11,148 nucleotides of DNA from Discostella pseudostelligera (Eukaryota; Bacillariophyta; Thalassiosirophyceae; Thalassiosirales; Thalassiosiraceae). The position numbers were made by a program, and so were the translations under genes. The stretch covers positions 1 through 11,148 of the forward strand of contig JALLBK010001192.1 of assembly GCA_036940085.1 (NCBI GenBank), written 5' to 3'. Position 1 is the first letter of the stretch; each line of letters starts with the position of its first letter. Of this stretch, positions 1-8,601 are shown piece by piece. A model generated the notes under the pieces. That model saw nothing but the letters and a program-made list of their open reading frames with translations. It was not told the origin of the DNA and searched no databases.

Positions 1-2
1 AA

Positions 3-1544
3 GCTAACCACACCATCATCAACACCTCCACTACCATTATCACCACCCCCACCAGCACCAGCAACGACACCTCCTCCATTCACTCTCCTAGTAACAATAG
101 CAACAACAATAATGACAACAGCAATAGTAGTAGCAATCGCAATCGCAATCACAGTCCAGCACGACGTGCCTCCATCTCCTCCTCCCTACAAGATTCCAGA
201 ACCTCCCTCATTGATTCTGCCACTACTTCCACTTCCATGTCGGAGTCTCAACGCATTAGTGAATTACGCGCCATCCTCCCCGATGCTACCGATGAACAAT
301 TAATGTCTATCTTGCGGGAAAATGATCGTGCATCACAGATTACAAGACAGAGTGCCGATGATGCCAAGTTTGCGGCAGCTACGGCTGCTTTAGTGCGGGA
401 GGAGGAGGACGCAGGAGGAATCGAGGGGGCAGAGAGACTAAGTCGAACATCCGACTCTTCAGGAGGGGAAGGGTGTATAGGTATATCTGGAGGAATTCGA
501 GGATCCATTTCTAGCATCGATAGTCGATCACGACGATCGTGGCGACCATGTCAACCACCCACTACCTCTAGACCAGGTGTGTATCATTCCGATCCTAGTG
601 GGACATCTACTACTTCCACTACTACTGCCGGAGGTGCAAATAATGATACTACAACCACCACTGCCACCATTCATGGAATCGAGTACGACTTGGGCAGTAC
701 CGACCTGGTCGAATTGGAAGTGAAGAAAATTGAAATAGCCTCTCAATTGCAAGAGGAATTAGCAACGAAAATTGGATATAATTTATGTGATTCGGGAGTG
801 TATGACGCGATGGAAAAGATGTATGAAGAAGGGGAAAAGATTGTTTCATCAACTACTCTTACTGCTTCGCAATCGTCGACGTTAGTGTCGAATACAACGG
901 GAGAAGCAGGAGCAGGAGCAGCGGGAGGAGCAGCAGCACAGGCGGGGATGTCTGCGGCTTCAACGGGGGGTGATAATGCAGCGGCGGTGGGGGCGGGTGG
1001 TATTACTACTAACACCACAACGACTGATGGGTCATTGGAACAACGGAGAAAGAAGAAGGTATTACCAACAATGATGATGTGGGATGCACCTCCATTATCA
1101 CGAAGGAGCATAATGCAACGAGAGCCGGATATACCGGATGCGAGGGACACATTGCCCTTACCTTCCTACTTACAGAACGGACGAGATGGCACCACTGCTG
1201 ATGGGGGAACAAAATCAACTTTGGGAGAAGGAGGGAAAGGGATGGGAAGAGGAAGAGAAAGGGTAGAGAATAATGATGCCGATGGTGAAATTTGCTTGGG
1301 AACAACGGCGCGATTAGAAGAGAATACCAATGACGAACGTAAGAGGGAGGAGACGGGGGATCATCATGTCGGGGATGACCTCACGGCCACTGGCACTACG
1401 TCTCTCCCACCGAGATCGTACGATGTGGCCATACGGTGTCATAAATGTCGAGTCACCTTGAAGGTGAATTTCGATATGGGGTTGGTGTTATGTCCAACAT
1501 GTCGATCGATTAATACGACCACAGACTATGACAATAACGGTTAA
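3..1544 (+). CDS. 5'-partial low-complexity protein with CUE-like segment and C-terminal zinc ribbon
   Basis: The frame is open from the first complete codon at position 3 to the TAA at 1542-1544, giving 513 residues without a visible start, so the gene very probably begins outside the window. The first ATG is at 237 (codon 79), and the sequence before it is Ser/Thr/Asn-rich, encoded by AAC/AAT-type triplet runs. Residues 84-108 (RISELRAILPDATDEQL and following) resemble the first helices of a CUE/UBA-type ubiquitin-binding fold, with ILP in the place of the usual MFP. The middle is Gly/Ala/Thr-rich and probably disordered. The C-terminus has a four-Cys zinc ribbon, C479-HK-C482 and C497-PT-C500, in the pattern IRCHKC...LVLCPTC. 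I do not recognise a named family. A role as a ubiquitin-binding adaptor is inference from the CUE-like helix pattern only. The gene runs convergently towards the HECT ligase gene, with 198 bp between stop codons. No intron is needed. Confidence 0.8.
   Translation, partial: ANHTIINTSTTIITTPTSTSNDTSSIHSPSNNSNNNNDNSNSSSNRNRNHSPARRASISSSLQDSRTSLIDSATTSTSMSESQRISELRAILPDATDEQLMSILRENDRASQITRQSADDAKFAAATAALVREEEDAGGIEGAERLSRTSDSSGGEGCIGISGGIRGSISSIDSRSRRSWRPCQPPTTSRPGVYHSDPSGTSTTSTTTAGGANNDTTTTTATIHGIEYDLGSTDLVELEVKKIEIASQLQEELATKIGYNLCDSGVYDAMEKMYEEGEKIVSSTTLTASQSSTLVSNTTGEAGAGAAGGAAAQAGMSAASTGGDNAAAVGAGGITTNTTTTDGSLEQRRKKKVLPTMMMWDAPPLSRRSIMQREPDIPDARDTLPLPSYLQNGRDGTTADGGTKSTLGEGGKGMGRGRERVENNDADGEICLGTTARLEENTNDERKREETGDHHVGDDLTATGTTSLPPRSYDVAIRCHKCRVTLKVNFDMGLVLCPTCRSINTTTDYDNNG
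112..178 (+). repeat. Imperfect AAC/AAT/AGT trinucleotide tract
   Basis: A run of AAC, AAT, AGC and AGT triplets followed by three CGCAAT-type units. It is in frame and encodes an Asn/Ser-rich stretch with a short Asn-Arg alternation. Such tracts are prone to slippage, so length may vary between alleles. Confidence 0.55.
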
Positions 1545-1742
1545 AAATTAAGACGATATTCAAAGTCAATGAATTTAACTTGAGTTGTCTTAATAATTTT
1601 ATGTCTGCAGCATTTAGTCAATGCGCTCACAAGATGTGATGTCTTGAAGGGCGTAACAACTAGCGGATGGTGGTGCGGAAGACGCATCTGCTGACCATCT
1701 CAACACCATCATTAGTATGCACTGTCGACAGGGTTGGCTCTC
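1545..1742. other. Convergent intergenic region with a possible stem-loop
   Basis: This 198-bp gap separates the TAA of the zinc-ribbon gene from the TAG of the HECT gene, so both 3' UTRs and polyadenylation sites must lie in or around it. No canonical AATAAA is visible. One possible hairpin has GATGGT at 1666-1671 pairing with ACCATC at 1694-1699, and inner arms TGCG (1674-1677) and CGCA (1683-1686). A second ACCATC copy at 1705-1710 gives an alternative pairing. No gene is visible here. Confidence 0.5.
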
Positions 1743-4700
1743 CTACTCTAAACCAAATCCTTCGCACTCCAGAATTGCACGACCAAGTAGATTCTTGAGC
1801 TTCTCGTAATCAGATCCGTAATCAGGAAGCAGGAGCCTACGCGAGAGTGGTAAAAAGAAAAGGTAGTGGCATGATAAGGAATAGCGATCGGGAAACAAGT
1901 GAAATCAAGCAAAACATCTCTCTTACGTGTTGAAGCAAGTATGGCTCGTGGGAAGGTTGAAGCTATCAGGACCAGCCCGCTGAATTGTGAAACTCATTTT
2001 ACCCAGCCCTCCAATTGGCGCTTTCGAGCTTGCGGTGACAAACTTCAAAAGTTGCTTCTGCTCTTCTGGTGGCGCAGCGTGAACGAATTTCCAAAAAATC
2101 TTGACAACCTCTGATTCTCTATCGTATCCCCCTTCATATTTGGTGTTCTCTTCCAATGCAGTGAAATCCAAATCAGGACTACCGACGACTAATAACTCCA
2201 ATTCTTCTGGTAAGAACAAATCGAGAGATGAATCTTCTAACACCCTCATCAAGCCAGTTTGGAAGCTGTTCCATTGTGATTGAATGCTATCCACGAGGAC
2301 CCATCGAACGTACCGCAGGACGTATTCTTCTCTATTTTCACTTGTCACCGGTATATTCGCACCGTCTGGTTTGAGTTCAAGTCTCCGCTCTTCTCCCAAT
2401 TCCATCCAAGTTAATTCAAATGTGAGACAAAAGACATCCTCCACATCACCCCCTTCATATTCCAATAGATGTTTGAGGCCTCGCCTCAATTCTTCGTCAA
2501 TAATGTCTTCAAGACCAAGCGGGAGACCAAGCTGAAGAGAGATGAAGCGAGAACGTTAGATACGTGAAAAGATTGCAATACACAACCACGAAGCATGGCC
2601 ATCTACTTACAATCTTTCTATAAACCGCCAGGGGAAAGCGCACGTCTAATAACACTGAATTGTACATTGCCAGACCAAACAATACGCCAACGAGTTCGTA
2701 TGCATTCTCGTCCCATGAATTATCGGGGTTGAACCAATTGATGTCGTCGCCATATTTCTTCGACCAGAGTCCGGAGTGAACATCAAATAACTCTTCGCTA
2801 AGGAGTTGAAAAAACTGAAACGATGGTGTAAGCATATTAGTTCGCATAAGACCGTAAGACGACGGTATAAATCGATTAAGGCACTTGCTTCTTTGGTGAC
2901 TCCACCTGCATCAAGCCCATCTTCGCCTTTGAAGGACACACGTAATCGCTTGCGAACATCTTTGGGATTAGCTCCTTTGATCTTCAGTAGTGTTTGCTGC
3001 ACGAGATGCTCGCGTTCGATCTCCAAACAATAAAAAGGCTCCACCTTGAATTCGTTGGTGCTTGGATTAAAGTTGACGTCACCCATCATTGCCTTAAACA
3101 TCTCAACCTGTGACTCCATTTGTAGCAGATTGCGTTTGCAGCCCGGAGACTGGCGTTATGAATGGGATAAGATTGAGCGCAAGTTATCCCTAAACGCATG
3201 TAAAATCACGAGTAACAAGATCACTTACCAGCAAAAATGGATGAGCGCAGAGGTAAAAGTTTCTACTTTTCTCATGAGGGCTAGCTTTCTTCATCCTGCA
3301 AAGGTCTTCAAAAAGAGTCTCGACATTGATCTTTGACACTCCGTCGGAGTAAAAATCAGTTGCATCAGCCAAGCCTGCCTCTTCTGCCATGGCGTAGAAC
3401 CACGACAGCACAGCAACAACCACCGGAACTGCACGCCTTGATGGCTCAGTGTGCACTACGTCATTTTCGTCTACGGTGAATTTCAAGCACGCGTTCAAGG
3501 CTAGCAAAAGGGGACGGACTAGCATGCTAACGAACAGCTTTCGTGGGTACAGATTGACCGCAAAGTCGTGTAATGCTGGGCAGGAACATGCGGAGAAACG
3601 AGTGTCAGTGACAAAGGCCAATGAAAAGTCAGAGCATTGCGTGGGAACTCACCATTATAGCCCTCAAAAGGTAGTCCCAGCATTGTGTCACAAAAAAGGA
3701 ATGTTGCCTCTCCCTTCTGATCGAAAACAATCGATTCATCTCTACGGAGGTCAAAGAATTTGATGTAGTTGAGCATGCATCGAACTGCCTCTGGATATAT
3801 CATTCTACTTCCACGCAAACTCTCAAGACCAGACTTGATTCCCCGTTCAATAGAGTTTGAAATAATCTGCCTTGTTGCAGCATCACCAGAAGCAAACAAG
3901 CGCTCGAACATTGAATCGAGCTTCGTCGGGTTCAAGATCAAATTAAGTACAGTCGGATGCCGAAGCAATTCCTCTGACTTGTTCGCTATTTCTTGCCCGG
4001 CATGTTCAGTAGTCATTTCTTCTGATTCAACATTGGCCAACAAGTCATCCACTGTATCCAGTATTAACTTCGTTTCATCTATCATTTCTATTGAAAATGA
4101 CCGTTGGAGAGGATTCAAACGCCCAGTTGCCGATGCAATGGCTATGCAATTCCTGTCTCCTCCTGCGGCCATTGCTAGCACTGAATTGCCTTCAAGTATG
4201 CATTGCAGCCCATTAGTATTAGTTGCCCATAAGTCTCCCGCAGCGTCCAACACCAAAGAATGCCCGTTCCCTGCTGCGGATGACACAAACGAACCTCCTC
4301 GAGGATGATGAACTGTTACGATTGAGCTCGATGAATGAAGCTTTGAGGCGGCAATTCCCAGCTGACCACGATAGTTGCTGCCACACACCAATAGATGCCC
4401 AGAACGATTGACGAATATGGTGTGATCGCATCCACAAGCAACATTGGTAATTTCAATATCATCCATTGTGTTGTTTGTTTCATCCTGTACCGATGGCGGA
4501 GAAATTTTCACTGGAACAGGTGATGACAAGATCTTAGGGAAATCTCTAGCGCAACAACCGTTTCTGTTCTCTCCCCAAATGTATGCTGTTCCGTGCGCGG
4601 TTACTACTGCAGCATGCCCATCGCCAGCCGATATTCTAACTAAAGGTAATCCCACTAACGAAGGAATTTCCTTAGGAATGCCCCAGTTAGAGTCGTCGCG

Positions 4701-6408
4701 ATGACCGCAAATCGATGAGATGCCACACGCAAGGAGAGCCATGTGCTGCGTAAGAACCAAAGTGTAGTTTGTGCCGCAAGCGATTGACGTGGCCCTCCGT
4801 CCCTTTCCTAGAGCCATCCCCATCGGACGGCAATTGGTGGGCCCCTTGTCATCAGCGGACTGAATGATTTGACTACCATCGACGCGGTGACCTAACTGAC
4901 CATGCGCATTGCTTCCCCATGTTATCTGTTAATCATGTGCAAATGTGCTTGAGCAATACGAAGAATTTGAAATGTGGGAATTGATGAAATGTTATACTCA
5001 CAACAGATCCATTCGACGACAATACTGCAGTATGATCATACCCACAGCTAACCTGCAACACTCTGACGTGACTAATGCAATCCAGTAACACAGGACGAGA
5101 AACAACCTGTCCCTCGGGTACGTTCGGATCGACGCATCCATGCAAATTTTTCCCTGCTATGTAAAGCCCCCCTTGCGATGTGGCACATGCAGAATGATGA
5201 TGACCTGTAGCAACGGCGACAATTGATTTCGAATGAAGACGAGAAGTTACCTCCATCTGATCAACTGTCTTCTTTTCATCTTGGCCCGTCGATAGAGTTC
5301 GATCTACAGAATCATCATGAAAAGATTGGTCACCCCACCCCCAGGAATATAGTTTGTTACTTATCTCAACAGCGTCATTCGGTGTCAGTTCCACCTCCAT
5401 TGCATCATCATCCTCATCCTCATCCATGACAATACTTGTTGCCTCACTCGGAATACTGCATGAATCTTTATCTGAAATGGGGGGTAGCACTCGTTCCACG
5501 CTTGGATGAACATGCAAATCAAAGTCTCTCAAATTCCCCGAGCTGCGCAATATTCTATCACCAAGCAAATCACGCCGACTTGTACTAGCTCTATCCCCTC
5601 CACTGGCGAGCAGTAGGATTGATGTCCCGTCAGTGATAGATCGATTTGACACCGTGCGGCTAGCAAATAGCACACTCGTTCTGAAGTGGTGCATTGCTTG
5701 CCGACCATCGCTCTCACTCTGATCGACAGGTGCATCCTCTTCCCGAGGAGTTGTTGTTTGATTGATATCAATATGAAATATAGAAGCAGATACACAAAGA
5801 GGAGGGAGCGCAGCAGATTCCGTTGTATCTTCTTCACTAGTAGCATTGCTTTGTTCTTCCGGTTGCTGGGCAATCATGACATTATCTGAAACACTCCTCC
5901 TCCTCTGCTGCCTACTTTCCATCACCTGCAGGGGGGTACGTGATGAATGAGCTGCATCCAAAATATGCAACCGTTCTTGCAATCGATGTATCCAAGAGCT
6001 ACGATTGGCGGACGGATATCGACGAACTTCGTGATGCGCATGATGCAGTCGCAGACGCAAACTGCCCAAGGCATCACTGATGGAATTGAAACCTGCCCGT
6101 GTTCGACTTGCGTAGGGATTGCTTTGTGATGCGGCGACTTGTTCTAATGAAGTTTGGATGGATAAAATTTCTTCATCGGGTGGCGTCACACCGATGATTT
6201 CCACGCTGGAATGAGTGCTGGTGCTGTGAATGCTGAGACTGCTACCGCTATGAATTATTCGAGTAGTGCTTTGGACGCTGTGGAAGCTGGTGCGCATGGT
6301 CCTGACGGCATCACCACCCGGGGCAGACACCGGTGTCGGTGAAGGTGCCGGCGCCGGCGCACCATTGCCATTCATCGTTGTATGCTCTGAATTATTGTTG
6401 CTACTCAT
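1743..6408 (-). CDS. HERC-type E3 ubiquitin ligase: RCC1-like repeats plus HECT domain, seven exons
   Basis: The spliced CDS joins seven exons, given 5' to 3' on the minus strand: 6408-5002, 4925-3653, 3575-3229, 3149-2889, 2814-2611, 2531-1927 and 1836-1743. Together they make 4191 nt and 1396 residues. The ATG at 6408 is preceded by an in-frame TGA. Residues 1-345 are Ser/Thr-rich and look disordered. Residues about 350-735 hold seven RCC1-like units, including LYSWGWG, SVITWGSNAHGQLGH, AYIWGENRNG and LLVCGSNYRGQLG. A helical linker follows. The HECT domain covers about 1045-1396, with DAGGVTKE then FFQLLSEEL, LVGVLFGLAMYNS, LGLPLGLEDIIDEEL and the active-site motif LPTSHTCFNT. The catalytic Cys is residue 1363, 33 residues from the end, and the protein ends in EGFGLE with Phe at -4, as in active HECT ligases. 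By family knowledge, ubiquitin is passed from an E2 to this Cys and then to substrate, and RCC1 propellers bind partners or small GTPases. Substrates are unknown. All splice junctions were inferred from frame and conserved sequence. Confidence 0.93.
1837..1926 (-). other. HECT gene intron 6 (90 nt, phase 2)
   Basis: Donor GTAAGA and acceptor CGCGTAG. Splicing joins HTCFN to TLLLPDYGSDYEKLK through the split Thr codon AC|G. This is the only intron whose length is a multiple of three. If retained, a TAA follows the Thr codon at once and the last 30 residues, including the -4 Phe, are lost. Confidence 0.92.
2532..2610 (-). other. HECT gene intron 5 (79 nt, phase 0)
   Basis: Donor GTAAGT follows AVYRKI and the acceptor is the pyrimidine-rich CTCTCTTCAG. 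Splicing gives YRKI|LGLPLGLEDIIDEEL, as expected within a HECT N-lobe. Confidence 0.92.
2815..2888 (-). other. HECT gene intron 4 (74 nt, phase 0), GC-AG type
   Basis: The exon ends GTC ACC AAA GAA and is followed by GCAAGT. The acceptor is GTTTCAG, followed by TTT TTT CAA CTC. Splicing at GC rebuilds the highly conserved VTKE|FFQL of the HECT N-lobe. The only nearby GT, four bases downstream, shifts the frame into a TAG after six codons, so the GC donor is required. Confidence 0.88.
3150..3228 (-). other. HECT gene intron 3 (79 nt, phase 0)
   Basis: Donor GTAAGT follows HPFLL and the acceptor is ACGCCAG. Splicing gives HPFLLSPGCKRNLLQMES. A nearer TTTAG acceptor was excluded because the frame downstream of it contains TAA before the conserved sequence. 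Confidence 0.87.
3576..3652 (-). other. HECT gene intron 2 (77 nt, phase 1)
   Basis: Donor GTGAGT and acceptor TGCCCAG. Splicing joins FEGYN to ALHDFAVNLYP with the split codon G|CA at residue 894. The 77-nt length shifts the frame if retained. Confidence 0.88.
4926..5001 (-). other. HECT gene intron 1 (76 nt, phase 0)
   Basis: Donor GTGAGT lies directly after the codon for Val469 and the acceptor ends in TTAACAG. Splicing rebuilds the RCC1 unit SVITWGSNAHGQLGH. Reading through the intron leads to a stop. Confidence 0.9.
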
Positions 6409-6692
6409 GATGTTTGAAACTCATCTCGATTGTTTGGATATCGATAATATGTAGTAGGAGTAGTTCTCATTGTCTTGTCACGTCATCGTCATCGCCATCG
6501 TCTACCTGCCGAGATCGGAAGCGGAGTGAGGGTTGTGGTGGTGGTGTGGTTGTGGTGTGCGGTCTCAGTGGTCTCTTGACGAACTTTCCTACAGACCAAC
6601 TGTACTAAGTATCGCCAAATTCTCAAATTTCGCCTCTTAACCCTGTGTTTGATTGGGGTTAAAGCGGGTTCAGACTGTGCGCGGGAGAGTTA

Positions 6693-6701
6693 GCGCCAAA
6701 A
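6693..6701 (-). promoter_or_regulatory. Candidate E2F/DP site
   Basis: The plus strand reads GCGCCAAAA, so the minus strand reads TTTTGGCGC, an exact match to the conserved eukaryotic E2F/DP recognition pattern TTTSSCGC. It lies near the middle of the divergent promoter, about 285 bp from the HECT ATG and 260 bp from the START-like ATG. E2F proteins control S-phase genes in plants and animals. Its use here is inference, and a match of this length can occur by chance. Confidence 0.35.
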
Positions 6702-6809
6702 CTAAAGATGTACGGTAATCAAGTATATTTCTAAAATATTCATCAAGAATTAGAAGACATGTTACTTATCAAATATATTTACTTTCATAGTATTATTTTA
6801 GTAAACCCT

Positions 6810-6817
6810 TATAAATA
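6810..6817 (+). promoter_or_regulatory. Candidate TATA box of the START-like gene
   Basis: TATAAATA lies about 145 bp upstream of the ATG at 6962, in an AT-rich block that changes to a C/A-rich leader soon after. If used, transcription would begin around 6835-6845 and leave a leader of about 120 nt. Confidence 0.4.
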
Positions 6818-6961
6818 TTTGTTCGACCATCGCCACCGACTGCCACCTACCTATCTACTCCCTTCCGCCACCCAAACCCAGACCCAAACTCCAACTCCAA
6901 AGAAATCATCGATAGGATCTATCGTCATCGTCCTACCAGCCAACCCCACCGCCACAACATC

Positions 6962-8185
6962 ATGGCGATCGTCATAACAGAATCGACAGGCGTGGACGCT
7001 GAGTGGCATGTCGCCGCTAGGTCGAAGTCGAAAGGGTCACGTGATCACATCACATCTGCGGTCCAAAGCGAGTCATCTCTCGACGAGCTGGAACAAGTCG
7101 TCGGCGCGAGCGACGACGATTCAGATGAACTTATTGACGGGCCTTGCGTGCAAGAATTGTCATTAGATGATGTATTGGATAGACTAGGCAAGGCTAGGAT
7201 TCTTGGGGAAGATGATAAACTATTGCTCGCCGCTCATCATTTGCAGGGCATTGATTCTAGGCACTTTCAAAAATTCCACCACGATATACTACGCGAGGCT
7301 GCGATATTTCAACAATTGCTGAAGGACAACACAACGAATATATCCGGGTGGGTGAGACAAGGACAACATATCGGACAGCACAATTTCTCAATCTACTACA
7401 AGCTAAACGAAACGCCCCGCGGACAAGATCTTAGTTGTCGACTTGAAACAGTCCTACACTCGGATCTTCTGGTGCCCATCATCTCAGTCCTTAACGAAAG
7501 TGAGCTGTATTCGACGTGGTTACCGAATTGGACTGTTCCCAAACTGCAAGTTTCGAAATCAGAAAAGCTACAACAATCCGGTCGATGTTCACAGGTTATT
7601 AATGTAGAGACAGAGGTTCCTTGGCCCTTGGCCGCGCGACATGTGATCTTGAAGGCAGTTGCTTGTGACAACATTGAAAGTTTCAAAGGGGATGAGGACG
7701 GTACTAGACCTAACAATGTTGGTGAAGATGGAGGAAGGATTATTATCCGTATCCAAAGCTTAGATTGCGAAAATAATATGGAGGAACGATTGAACATACC
7801 ACCCAGCAAGAAGAATGTTGTCCGTCTAAAGGTACGGGGATGTTTCATCATCGAAAAATGTCCAGAAGAGCATGCCATGACATAGTACTCAAAACAATAT
7901 GATGAAAGTATAGCAAGGCCTGAAATACCGAGAGAGGATTTGGTGTTGGTAACATTCAGATTTTGTGTTGATCCACAACTGACAAACATTCCAAAGTCGT
8001 TCATAAACTTCTTCCTACGGACGGTTATGGGCCAGATGTGGAATAAGTTCCTCAACGTTGCCAAGGAAGTGAAAGATGGGCTGCGACCTGCGCATAGTGA
8101 GGCAATCGCGAAGAAGCGAGAAGTGTTGTATGATTGGGTCGAGGAGAGAACGAAAGTTCTTTTAGGACAATCGGACAATCAGTGA
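6962..8185 (+). CDS. START-like lipid-binding-domain protein, frame interrupted by TAG
   Basis: The frame runs from the ATG at 6962 (context ATCATGG) to the TGA at 8183-8185, 407 codons, with one TAG at codon 308 (7883-7885). The sequence on both sides of the TAG is in the same frame and reads as one protein. Residues 1-60 are acidic, Ser-rich and probably disordered. The region from about 130 looks like a START/Bet v1-type helix-grip fold, with WLPNW (186-190), VPWPLAARHV (219-228), VRLKVRGCFIIEKCPEEH, LVLVTFRFCVDPQL and a C-terminal helix around PKSFINFFLRTVMGQMW. That final helix normally closes the lipid cavity. START-like proteins bind and transfer lipids, but the ligand cannot be read here. 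If the TAG is obeyed, the 307-residue product lacks the last strand and helix and is probably inactive. Alternatives are a nonsense allele, sequence error, readthrough or an unusual intron. Family assignment is moderate. Confidence 0.75.
7883..7885 (+). other. In-frame TAG interrupting the START-like gene
   Basis: The codons around it are GCC ATG ACA TAG TAC TCA. Downstream the same frame stays open for 99 codons and contains conserved START-like sequence. A single C-to-T change from CAG would explain it. No GTRAGT-type donor like those of the HECT gene lies nearby. Confidence 0.85.
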
Positions 8186-8365
8186 TGTTGGGAATATGCA
8201 ATACTCTCCTTTGGATCCAATGCGCGCTTTGAATTTACAGTACCATGTAATAGTAAGAATGCAGACAAGTTGTTGAGAGTGGTACAGGTAGAAGACGTTA
8301 AGCTACTCCTACCAGGATAATTCGATATCGGCATGGTTCATGGTCGAGGAGATTGGAGAACATGC

Positions 8366-8451
8366 CACGTGGAGGAACGTCCAGGCGTTCACGTCTGTGC
8401 GCTGTGCGTGCAAGAAGGCGACATAGTATTAGGCCCAGAAGCTTCCACGTG
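8366..8451. promoter_or_regulatory. Pair of CACGTG (G-box) motifs
   Basis: CCACGTG occurs twice, with CACGTG cores at 8366-8371 and 8446-8451, exactly 80 bp apart. They lie 236 and 156 bp upstream of the GNAT ATG. CACGTG is the classic core bound by bHLH and bZIP factors in plants and algae. Regulatory use is inference. Confidence 0.35.
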
Positions 8452-8514
8452 TAAAATAATTTAGCGATAATTGAGCGCCCACACAACTCACCTACATGAC
8501 GATCGATGGCATTG

Positions 8515-8532
8515 GCCATGCATGTGCATGGC
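8515..8532. promoter_or_regulatory. Perfect 8-bp inverted repeat upstream of the GNAT gene
   Basis: GCCATGCA (8515-8522) and TGCATGGC (8525-8532) are exact inverted copies around a TG spacer, and the left half contains CATGCATG, an RY-type element. It lies about 70 bp upstream of the ATG, so it may be a dimeric protein-binding site or a stem in the 5' leader. Confidence 0.35.
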
Positions 8533-8601
8533 ATGTCACACAGATCCGAGTAAAGACAAAGGACAAGCAGCGACAAGCAACGTAGTGATACTCTCAATAG
8601 G

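Larger units (their letters stand above)
6409..6961. promoter_or_regulatory. Divergent intergenic promoter region between the HECT and START-like genes
   Basis: This 553-bp gap separates two divergent start codons and should hold both promoters and 5' UTRs. Next to the HECT start it is a GT/GA-rich stretch on the plus strand (6480-6560), which is CA-rich on the HECT-coding strand. The centre around 6640-6700 is GC-richer. About 6715-6825 is strongly AT-rich. The final 120 bp before the START-like gene is C/A-rich, as in a 5' leader. No coding gene is supported here. Confidence 0.6.
8186..8601. promoter_or_regulatory. Intergenic region upstream of the GNAT gene
   Basis: These 416 bp hold the 3' end of the START-like gene and the promoter of the GNAT gene. 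I see no supported gene. The notable elements are two CACGTG motifs and one inverted repeat, listed separately. An in-frame TAA at 8551-8553 lies 51 bp before the GNAT ATG. Confidence 0.55.

Noticed and set aside
743..1150. 135-codon minus-strand ORF
   Set aside because: It is the reverse of the Gly/Ala-rich low-complexity part of the zinc-ribbon gene, where long antisense ORFs are expected.
3074..3082. TGACGTCAC palindrome resembling a CRE site
   Set aside because: It lies inside HECT coding sequence and is explained by the codons.
3769..4308. 179-codon plus-strand ORF
   Set aside because: It lies opposite the RCC1 and linker coding exon of the HECT gene and has no domain of its own.
7038..7043. 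CACGTG inside the START-like gene
   Set aside because: It is within coding sequence 76 bp after the ATG, with no separate evidence for a regulatory role.
7396..8178. 260-codon minus-strand ORF that spans both halves of the START-like gene without interruption
   Set aside because: Its translation is Ser/Cys-rich without any recognisable domain, while the plus strand carries START-like motifs on both sides of the TAG. It is an antisense shadow.
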